A stretch of 6,650 nucleotides of DNA from Chloroflexota bacterium. Its GTDB lineage: Bacteria > Chloroflexota > Limnocylindria > Limnocylindrales > CSP1-4. Of the stretch, positions 1-6,650 are shown piece by piece (position 1 is the stretch's first letter; each line of letters opens with the position of its first letter). The DNA lies in the NCBI GenBank assembly GCA_025935655.1, contig JAICUV010000189.1, positions 1 to 6,650 on the forward strand. The letters run 5' to 3'. The position numbers were made by a program, and so were the translations under genes. The notes under the pieces were generated by a model. The model was not told the DNA's origin, ran no database searches, and saw only the letters and a program-made list of their open reading frames with translations.

Positions 1-3027
<3,027 letters not shown>

Positions 3028-3034
3028 CCCGCGG

Positions 3035-3050
3035 TCGTGCCCCGGCACGA
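3035..3050 (+). terminator. Hairpin just after metH, possible terminator
   Basis: Stem TCGTGC / GCACGA (6 bp) with loop CCCG begins 8 bases after the metH stop. No T-run follows (GGCGTCC), so it is not a canonical intrinsic terminator. Such T-less hairpins are common in high-G+C actinobacteria, so a role in ending or protecting the metH mRNA is plausible but unproven. Confidence 0.35.
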
Positions 3051-3121
3051 GGCGTCCGGTCCCGGCCACCCCACGCCGCATGCCCGGCGCCCGTACCGCA
3101 GTCGCCCCCGGGATCGAGTAG

Positions 3122-3135
3122 CCTCCGCGCGGAGG
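3122..3135 (+). promoter_or_regulatory. Palindrome containing the Shine-Dalgarno of the TfoX-like gene
   Basis: CCTCCGCGCGGAGG is a perfect 14-bp palindrome. Its right arm is the GGAGG ribosome-binding site (3131-3135), 8 bases before the ATG at 3144, which fixes that start. As RNA it can fold into a 5-bp CCTCC/GGAGG stem with a GCGC loop and hide the Shine-Dalgarno. As DNA it could instead be a protein-binding site. TAGCCT at 3119-3124 resembles an actinobacterial -10, but no convincing -35 is seen. Confidence 0.5.
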
Positions 3136-3143
3136 TCGTCGCC

Positions 3144-3491
3144 ATGCCGTCGTTCACGAAGTCCTCACCCGAGATGGTCGCCCGGTTCGAGGAGGTCGCC
3201 GCCCGCCACCCGGCCGCGCAGCGCCGGAAGATGTTCGGCTACGCGGCGATGTTCATCGGCGGGAACTTCGCGACCGGCCTGTTCGAGGAGTCGTGGGTCG
3301 TGCGGCTCTCGGACGCGGACCTGGCCACGCTGCTCGCGACGCCGGGCGCGGACGGCTTCTCCCCGATGCCCGGCAAGGCGATGAGGAACTGGGGCCGGCT
3401 CCCCGTCGACGTGGTGGCGGACGACGCCGTGCTGGACGCCTGGCTGGAGCGCGCGTTCGCGTTCGCCGCGAGCCTGCCCGCCAAGGGCTGA
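3144..3491 (+). CDS. TfoX/Sxy N-terminal-domain family protein
   Basis: This 115-residue protein is a single TfoX N-terminal domain. Evidence is the family pattern RKMFGYAAMF (residues 28-37), then GLFEESWVVRL (45-55), then FSPMPGKAMRNW (72-83) followed by a hydrophobic/Pro segment and a C-terminal helix. The separate TfoX C-terminal domain, present in the gammaproteobacterial competence regulators Sxy/TfoX, is absent. Stand-alone N-terminal domains are widespread in bacteria and their biochemical role is unclear, so a competence function should not be assumed here. There is no signal peptide or membrane segment, so it is probably cytoplasmic. The ATG at 3144 is supported by GGAGG 8 bases upstream. 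It lies 116 bases after metH, with a hairpin between, and converges with modB. It may have its own promoter or be read through from metH. Confidence 0.85.
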   Translation: MPSFTKSSPEMVARFEEVAARHPAAQRRKMFGYAAMFIGGNFATGLFEESWVVRLSDADLATLLATPGADGFSPMPGKAMRNWGRLPVDVVADDAVLDAWLERAFAFAASLPAKG

Positions 3492-3497
3492 CGGACC

Positions 3498-3529
3498 GCC
3501 ACGCCGAGGGCCCGCCACGCTGAGGGCCC
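3498..3529. repeat. Tandem duplication, two 16-bp units
   Basis: GCCACGCCGAGGGCCC (3498-3513) is followed directly by GCCACGCTGAGGGCCC (3514-3529), one mismatch, and a third copy begins at 3530 (GCCA). It starts 6 bases after the stop of the TfoX-like gene and is non-coding. Confidence 0.85.
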
Positions 3530-3538
3530 GCCAGAGCA

Positions 3539-3554
3539 GTGACCGGGTGACCGG
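3539..3554. repeat. Tandem duplication, two 8-bp units
   Basis: GTGACCGG occurs twice head to tail (3539-3546 and 3547-3554) without mismatch. The second copy supplies the left arm of the hairpin at 3548-3562. Confidence 0.75.
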
Positions 3555-3562
3555 CGCGGTCA
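3548..3562. terminator. Hairpin between convergent genes, possible bidirectional terminator
   Basis: Stem TGACCG / CGGTCA (6 bp) with a GCG loop lies 7 bases past the modB stop (read leftwards) and 56 bases past the stop of the TfoX-like gene. Its place between two convergent genes suits a shared terminator. No T-run follows on either strand and the 3-base loop is tight, so the call is tentative. Confidence 0.4.
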
Positions 3563-3578
3563 GCCGCTGTCAGCCGCG
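3559..3578. repeat. Tandem duplication, two 10-bp units, reaching into the modB 3' end
   Basis: GTCAGCCGCT (3559-3568) is followed by GTCAGCCGCG (3569-3578), one mismatch. The second unit contains the modB stop (TCA at 3570-3572 on the plus strand), so the duplication straddles the gene end. Confidence 0.7.
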
Positions 3579-4406
3579 GATGTCGAGCGCGCGGCCCCAG
3601 TGGAGCAGCCGGACCGCCACGAGGACGCCGAACGCCGCGAGCACGAGGATCGCCGCCGCGGCGATCGACGCGTCCAGGTTGCCGGACTGGAACTCCGAGT
3701 AGACGACCAGCGGGAGCGTCTGCGTCCTGCCCTCGACGTTGCCCGCGAACATGATCGTGGCGCCGAACTCGCCCAGCGCCCGGGCCCAGCTCATGACGAG
3801 CCCCGCGGCGAGTGCGCTCGACGCGAGCGGGACCGTCACCCGCGCGAACAGCTGCCGCTCGGAGGCGCCGTCCACGCGCGCCGCGTCCTCGAGGTCGTGG
3901 TCCACGGACGCGAACCCGGTCCGCGCGCTCCGGATGTAGAACGGGGCCGCCACGAACAGCTGCGCGATCACCACCGCCACCACGGTGAACGGGATCTCGA
4001 TCCCCAGGATCGACAGCGGCTCGCCGAGCAGGCCCCGACGCCCGAACACCAGCAGCAGCGCGAGCCCGGCGACCGACGGCGGGAGCACGATCGGCAGGTC
4101 GATGAGCGTCTCGACCATGACCTGGCCGCGGAACCGCCGGCGCGCGAGCGTGAGCGCGAGCGGCGTCCCGAACGCGACCGTGAGCAGCGCGGTCACCGCC
4201 GTCGTGGCGAGGCTGAGGACGAGCGCGTCGGCGACGACCTTGAGCCCGGCCGTCTCGAGGAGCGACCCGTCGAGGACCGCCCGCGCGACGAGCACGAACA
4301 CCGGTAGCCCCAGGACGAGCCCGCCGGCGATGGCCACGGCGTCGAACGGCCGGCCGAGCCCGGAGCGCGCGTTCGTCCGTGCGGGGGCCGGTGCCAGTGC
4401 CGTCAT
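3570..4406 (-). CDS. modB: Molybdate ABC transporter permease ModB
   Basis: This 278-residue inner-membrane protein should form the homodimeric channel that carries molybdate (possibly tungstate) in from the ModA binding protein. Hydrophobic segments lie near residues 22-42, 58-80, 106-122, 138-158, 195-212 and 247-267. Features typical of ModB include LPIVLPPSVAGLALLLVFG (104-122), the cytoplasmic ATPase-contacting EAA loop EDAARVDGASERQLF (173-187) with its Gly at 180, and ALGEFGATIMFAGN (210-223). The ATG at 4406 lies 22 bases after the modA stop, so the two are surely co-transcribed; its Shine-Dalgarno is weak (CGGGG). The relative CysT/CysW sulfate permeases are less likely given the ModA partner and Mop-type regulator. 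Unusually, no modC ATPase gene follows: the next gene is convergent. This subunit therefore needs an ATPase encoded elsewhere. Confidence 0.94.
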   Translation of the reverse strand: MTALAPAPARTNARSGLGRPFDAVAIAGGLVLGLPVFVLVARAVLDGSLLETAGLKVVADALVLSLATTAVTALLTVAFGTPLALTLARRRFRGQVMVETLIDLPIVLPPSVAGLALLLVFGRRGLLGEPLSILGIEIPFTVVAVVIAQLFVAAPFYIRSARTGFASVDHDLEDAARVDGASERQLFARVTVPLASSALAAGLVMSWARALGEFGATIMFAGNVEGRTQTLPLVVYSEFQSGNLDASIAAAAILVLAAFGVLVAVRLLHWGRALDIRG

Positions 4407-4428
4407 GGACGCGCCCCGATCGATGCCG

Positions 4429-5247
4429 TCACGGCGCGGGCGTGAACCCGGCGTCCGCGAACATCGCCCGGGCCTCCGGACCGGTGAGCCAGGCCAGGAA
4501 CGCAGCCGCGGCGTCGGGTGCCGCGGACGCCTTCAGGACGACGCCGCCATACGTCGCGGGGACGTTCGCGCTGTCCGGAACCGCCACCGTCGCGATTCCG
4601 TCGACGCCGGTCGCGTCGGTGACGTAGACGATCCCGGCGTCGCCCTCGCCGAGCGCGAGCTTGGCGACGATCGCGGACACGTTGTCCTCGCGGCTCACGA
4701 CGTTGGCCGCGTACGAGGCGGCGAAGTCGGCCGGGTAGCCCGGCTCCTTGCCGAGGTTGTCGACGAGCCGGGTCGCGTACGTCGTGATCGGCACCTGGTC
4801 GCCCGCGCCCACGATCTTCACGCCCCGCCTCGCCAGGTCCGCCGGGGTCGCGATGCGGGCCGGGTTGGCGGCCGGGACGGCGACCGCGAGCCGGTTCCCG
4901 GCGAACGGCGTGACCCCGCCCGTCGCGAGGCCGGCGTCGAGGAGCTTCTGCGGCTGCTTCGTGTCCGCGGACAGGAACACGTCCGCGGGCGCGCCCTGCT
5001 CGATCTTCGTCTCGAGGGCCGCCGACGAGTCCGTCGACACCGCGAAGCTGACGCCGGGGTTGGTCGCCGTGTACGCCGCCGTGACCTTCGCCAGGACCTG
5101 CTTGAGGGAAGCGGCCGCGCTGATCTCCAGCCGGGTCGGCGAGGCGGACGTCGACCCGGGCGCCGAGGCGCACCCCGCGACGGCGAACACGAGTGCGACG
5201 GCCGCGAGTGCGGCGGTCGCGGCGACGCGCGTGCGGCGCACGATCAC
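4429..5247 (-). CDS. modA: Molybdate-binding lipoprotein ModA
   Basis: This is the substrate-binding protein of the molybdate ABC importer, anchored outside the membrane. The chosen GTG start at 5247 gives 272 residues: its GTGA overlaps the TGA of the upstream regulator by 4 bases, and GAGAGGG lies 6 bases before it. A basic N-terminus and hydrophobic stretch lead to a lipobox VAGC, with lipidation at Cys26. The mature part follows the ModA pattern: LEISAAASLKQVL with the first oxyanion Ser, the STDSSAAL Ser cluster, GAPADVFLSADTKQPQKL, TPFAGNRLAV, VPITTYA, EDNVSAIV, and GDAGIVYVTDA with the Tyr after GIV. In E. coli ModA these regions supply Ser12, Ser39, Ala125, Val152 and Tyr170; the VPITTYA site has Ile where E. 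coli has Ala125. Tungstate cannot be excluded as substrate. An in-frame extension to an ATG at 5307 would bury the signal peptide and is rejected. Confidence 0.95.
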   Translation of the reverse strand: MIVRRTRVAATAALAAVALVFAVAGCASAPGSTSASPTRLEISAAASLKQVLAKVTAAYTATNPGVSFAVSTDSSAALETKIEQGAPADVFLSADTKQPQKLLDAGLATGGVTPFAGNRLAVAVPAANPARIATPADLARRGVKIVGAGDQVPITTYATRLVDNLGKEPGYPADFAASYAANVVSREDNVSAIVAKLALGEGDAGIVYVTDATGVDGIATVAVPDSANVPATYGGVVLKASAAPDAAAAFLAWLTGPEARAMFADAGFTPAP

Positions 5248-5681
5248 CCGCGGCCCTCTCGACCCGACGGCACCTCGACGATCACGTTGGTCGCCTTGAC
5301 GACGCACACCGCCTCCTGGCCGACGACGAGGCCCAGCTCCTCGACCGCCTCGGCCGTCATGAGGCTCACGAGCCGGTGCGGCCCGGCGAGCACCTCCACC
5401 ACCGCGGCGACGCGGTCCTTCTCGATCCGGGTCACGATCCCGGCGAACCGGTTGCGCGCCGACTGGGCGACGATCGGGCGGTCGCCGGCGACCCGCCGGC
5501 GCTCCGTGAGGAGCCGGGTGATCTCCCCGATCGGCACGAGCCGCTGGCCGCCCTCGGAGCGGTCCATCCGGAGTCGCCCCTCCTGCTCCCAGCGCCTGAG
5601 CGTCTCGACGGAGACGCCCAGCATCTCCGCGGCCTGGCCCACCCGCACGCGGGCGTCATCGGATCGTTCGCCGGCAGTCAT
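5244..5681 (-). CDS. HTH-Mop molybdate-responsive regulator, first gene of the mod operon
   Basis: This 145-residue protein joins a MerR/excisionase-like helix-turn-helix (about 12-60: VGQAAEMLGVSVETLRRWEQEG, then a GGQRLVP wing) to one molybdenum-pterin-binding (Mop/TOBE) domain (about 75-138: SARNRFAGIVTRIE, then LVSLMTAEAVEELGLVVGQE and VVKATNVIVEV). Mop domains bind molybdate or tungstate oxyanions as oligomers. Placed at the head of modAB, the protein is inferred to be a molybdate-sensing repressor of its own operon, analogous to ModE but with a different HTH type and a single Mop unit. The ATG at 5681 is preferred because the homology starts just after it and a strong promoter ends at it; the frame stays open to 5762, but that stretch contains the promoter. 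There is no Shine-Dalgarno, consistent with leaderless translation. Its stop overlaps the modA GTG by 4 bases, suggesting translational coupling. Confidence 0.88.
   Translation of the reverse strand: MTAGERSDDARVRVGQAAEMLGVSVETLRRWEQEGRLRMDRSEGGQRLVPIGEITRLLTERRRVAGDRPIVAQSARNRFAGIVTRIEKDRVAAVVEVLAGPHRLVSLMTAEAVEELGLVVGQEAVCVVKATNVIVEVPSGREGRG
5254..5260 (-). promoter_or_regulatory. Shine-Dalgarno deciding the modA start
   Basis: Read on the minus strand, GAGAGGG lies inside the last codons of the regulator gene, 6 bases before the GTG at 5247. It supports the overlapping GTGA start for modA over the in-frame ATG at 5307 or the second GTG at 5241. Confidence 0.65.
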
Positions 5682-5694
5682 ACCGCGGAAGTAT
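5680..5694. promoter_or_regulatory. Candidate operator of the mod operon (inverted repeat)
   Basis: ATAC-N7-GTAT is an inverted repeat that covers most of the -10 element, the predicted transcription start and the start codon of the regulator. A protein bound here would block transcription, so autorepression by the HTH-Mop protein is a natural inference. The arms are only 4 bp, so chance is possible. Confidence 0.35.
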
Positions 5695-5718
5695 CGGCAG
5701 ATTCGGCTTCGATGTCTA
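5690..5718 (-). promoter_or_regulatory. Sigma-70-type promoter of the mod operon, leaderless
   Basis: On the minus strand, -35 TAGACA (5718-5713; 5 of 6 consensus bases) and -10 GATACT (5695-5690; 4 of 6) are separated by exactly 17 bases. Transcription would start about 5684-5681, within 0-3 bases of the regulator ATG at 5681. This gives a leaderless or near-leaderless mRNA, a common arrangement in actinobacteria, and explains the absent Shine-Dalgarno. Confidence 0.65.
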
Positions 5719-5802
5719 TGGGTTGCGGCGAAGCGTAGTGGCTTTCGCCCATGGCCGGGCACCGGCTGCCCCGGACCGTGGACGGGAAGAAAGGTTGCGG
5801 GC

Positions 5803-5831
5803 TGGGCACGGCCGCATTAATGGCGTATGCT
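5803..5831 (+). promoter_or_regulatory. Possible promoter of the zinc-ribbon gene
   Basis: TGGGCA (5803-5808) and TATGCT (5826-5831), 17 bases apart, each match 4 of 6 sigma-70 consensus bases. They lie in an AT-richer patch (CATTAATGGCGTATGCT) of otherwise G+C-rich DNA. Transcription would start near 5838. Other hexamers nearby, such as TTGCGG at 5795, have poor spacing. Moderate guess. Confidence 0.35.
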
Positions 5832-5837
5832 CGGAGG

Positions 5838-5949
5838 TACGCCCCGATCGGAGGGCGAAGCCAGGAACGGCCGACTCGATCCACTCCCTCACGGATTCCG
5901 CCGAGGAAGATCGCGGAAACCGTCGCAACCACGAGGAAGTGGAATCGTT
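5838..5949 (+). other. 5' leader of the zinc-ribbon gene, about 110 bases
   Basis: If the promoter at 5803-5831 is right, the zinc-ribbon mRNA has an untranslated leader of about 112 bases. It contains a weak stem CGCCC/GGGCG (5840-5844 with 5853-5857) and ends with a good Shine-Dalgarno GAGGAAG (5933-5939), 10 bases before the ATG. I do not recognise a known riboswitch class. Base composition is clearly less G+C-rich than in metH or the mod genes. The frame of the downstream gene is open back to 5827, but this stretch does not resemble its family. Confidence 0.35.
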
Positions 5950-6345
5950 ATGAACGTCGACAAGACGCTCACTTGTGCCGACTGCAGCCAGTCGTTCACC
6001 TTCACTGCCAGCGAGCAGGATTTCTATGCCGAGCGCGGCTTCACGGAGCCGCGGCGCTGCCCGAGCTGCCGTGCAGCCAAGAAGGCACAGCGCAACGCTG
6101 AGGGCGGCGGCGGGAGCTACAGCTCCGGCGGCGGCTACAGCAGCGGCGGCTACTCCAGCGGCGCAGGCAGCTACGGCTCCGGCTCCCGCTCCAGCGGCGG
6201 CTACGGCGGCGGCGCATCGCGCGGTCCGCGCGAGATGTTCGCGGCCACCTGCTCGTCCTGCGGGCAGGAGACCGAGGTCCCGTTCCGGCCGACCTCGGGC
6301 AAGCCGGTCTACTGCAGCTCCTGCTTCGCCCAGCGGCGGGCCTGA
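5950..6345 (+). CDS. Small double zinc-ribbon protein with Gly/Ser/Tyr-rich linker
   Basis: This 131-residue soluble protein has two zinc-binding modules. The first (residues 5-45) has CADC (9-12) and CPSC (37-40) around a FTFTASEQDFYAERGF core and is followed by basic RAAKKAQR; it fits the probable zinc-ribbon family zf-trcl. The second (101-125) is CSSC-x17-CSSC, matching the CxxC-x17-CxxC domain. Between them, residues 52-92 are almost only Gly, Ser, Tyr and Ala, with five Tyr each flanked by Gly or Ser and two Arg (R80, R91). The family's function is unknown; zinc binding is near certain from the cysteine pattern, and nucleic-acid binding is a guess from the basic patches. ATG 5950 is chosen for its Shine-Dalgarno (GAGGAAG) and because the family pattern begins there. 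It is divergent from the mod operon and followed 7 bases later by another small gene. Confidence 0.9.
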   Translation: MNVDKTLTCADCSQSFTFTASEQDFYAERGFTEPRRCPSCRAAKKAQRNAEGGGGSYSSGGGYSSGGYSSGAGSYGSGSRSSGGYGGGASRGPREMFAATCSSCGQETEVPFRPTSGKPVYCSSCFAQRRA

Positions 6346-6352
6346 GCTTCAG

Positions 6353-6562
6353 ATGACGGAGCCCCGGCGTCCGGGAAACGGGCTCCCGCCTCGCAGGCCG
6401 GCCCCGCCGGTCGATGAGCGGAAGCACGTGATTGCCGAGTACCGCCACCGCACGCAGGAAGTGACCTGCATCTGCGGCTGGCAGGGATCCTCGCAGTCAC
6501 CGGACGGTCGGACTTCGGACTGGAGCCGTCACGTGGCCGCAGGTCGCGTCACCCGCGCCTGA
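6353..6562 (+). CDS. Hypothetical 69-residue protein with CxCGW motif
   Basis: I do not recognise a named family. The reading frame has a Pro/Arg-rich N-terminus (residues 1-20), then HVIAEYRHRTQEVTCICGWQG and SDWSRHVAAGR. The CxCGW...W...HV layout recurs in small actinobacterial and phage proteins and could bind one metal through two Cys and a His, though only three candidate ligands are visible. Evidence that it is real: it begins with ATG 7 bases after the zinc-ribbon gene, third codon positions are about 80% G/C by hand count, and it ends just before a hairpin. There is no strong Shine-Dalgarno (GGCGGG about 12 bases upstream), so translation may be coupled to the preceding gene. The frame is open further upstream only as a shadow of that gene. 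It has no signal peptide or membrane segment. Confidence 0.65.
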   Translation: MTEPRRPGNGLPPRRPAPPVDERKHVIAEYRHRTQEVTCICGWQGSSQSPDGRTSDWSRHVAAGRVTRA

Positions 6563-6590
6563 CCCACACTCGCACAACGCAGACGAGCGC

Positions 6591-6612
6591 CCGCCTTGCC
6601 GGCGGTCGTTTA
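6591..6612 (+). terminator. Possible intrinsic terminator after the small zinc-ribbon gene pair
   Basis: Stem CCGCC / GGCGG (5 bp, loop TTGCC) is followed by TCGTTT, 28 bases after the stop at 6562. The T-rich end is the only one near a gene end in this window, which favours termination, but the stem is short. The remaining bases to 6650 hold a TAGATT hexamer (6611-6616) that could be a -10 for a gene beyond the window; no -35 or coding start is evident. Confidence 0.35.
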
Positions 6613-6650
6613 GATTACCCGTGAGCGGGAAGCCCAGGCCCGTTATTTCC

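Noticed and set aside
3028..3143. Cobalamin or SAM riboswitch near metH
   Set aside because: No riboswitch-like conserved core is visible in this stretch, which lies downstream of metH; any such element would be upstream of the window.
5682..5762. N-terminal extension of the HTH-Mop regulator to an ATG at 5762
   Set aside because: The extra 27 residues are basic and unlike the family, and the stretch contains the promoter TAGACA-N17-GATACT.
3985..5820. 611-codon plus-strand open frame across modB, modA and the regulator
   Set aside because: It runs antisense through three clearly recognisable genes, is low-complexity and Arg/Ser-rich, and has no domain.
5827..5949. N-terminal extension of the zinc-ribbon protein
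   Set aside because: The ATG at 5950 has a good Shine-Dalgarno and begins the conserved zinc-ribbon pattern; the upstream residues look like translated leader.
6103..6225. Repetitive GGC/AGC-rich DNA as a CRISPR array or mobile repeat
   Set aside because: It is in-frame coding sequence for a Gly/Ser/Tyr linker with no fixed repeat-spacer structure.
6363..6388. Small hairpins (CCCGG/CCGGG and CGGGA/TCCCG) at the start of the CxCGW gene
   Set aside because: They overlap each other and lie in coding sequence; short G+C stems of this size are expected by chance here.

Overview
The window looks like chromosomal DNA of a high-G+C actinobacterium, probably Micrococcales/Cellulomonas-like. This rests on roughly three-quarters G+C by eye, strong G/C preference at third codon positions, GTG starts, a GTGA stop/start overlap and the protein families present; the genus is inference. 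It holds the 3' end of one large housekeeping gene, a molybdate-uptake operon, and several small genes. There are no tRNA or rRNA genes, no CRISPR array and no insertion sequence.

Layout. (1) 1-3027, plus strand: cobalamin-dependent methionine synthase (metH), cut off by the window start. It retains the end of the homocysteine domain and the complete folate, cobalamin and reactivation domains. (2) 3144-3491, plus: a stand-alone TfoX N-terminal-domain protein whose ribosome-binding site lies in a perfect palindrome. (3) 3492-3569: a short convergent intergenic region made almost entirely of three successive small tandem duplications plus a hairpin. (4) 5681 down to 3570, minus: a molybdate operon in the order HTH-Mop regulator, modA (lipoprotein binding protein, GTGA overlap with the regulator), modB (permease). 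No modC ATPase gene follows modB. A good sigma-70-type promoter (TAGACA-N17-GATACT) sits so close to the regulator ATG that its mRNA should be leaderless or nearly so, and an inverted repeat covers the -10 and the start codon. (5) 5682-5949: a divergent intergenic region of lower G+C. (6) 5950-6345, plus: a small protein with two different zinc ribbons joined by a Gly/Ser/Tyr low-complexity linker. (7) 6353-6562, plus: a 69-residue unknown protein with a CxCGW motif, seven bases after the previous gene. (8) 6563-6650: a possible terminator and an AT-rich patch belonging to something downstream.

Functional links. ModA captures molybdate (or tungstate) outside the membrane and ModB forms the channel; the ATPase must be encoded elsewhere. 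The HTH-Mop protein probably senses molybdate and controls its own operon. MetH has no visible functional link to the mod genes. The strongest candidate for undescribed biology is the zinc-ribbon/GSY-linker protein and its CxCGW neighbour, both in the lower-G+C right end. The rest is mostly recognisable.
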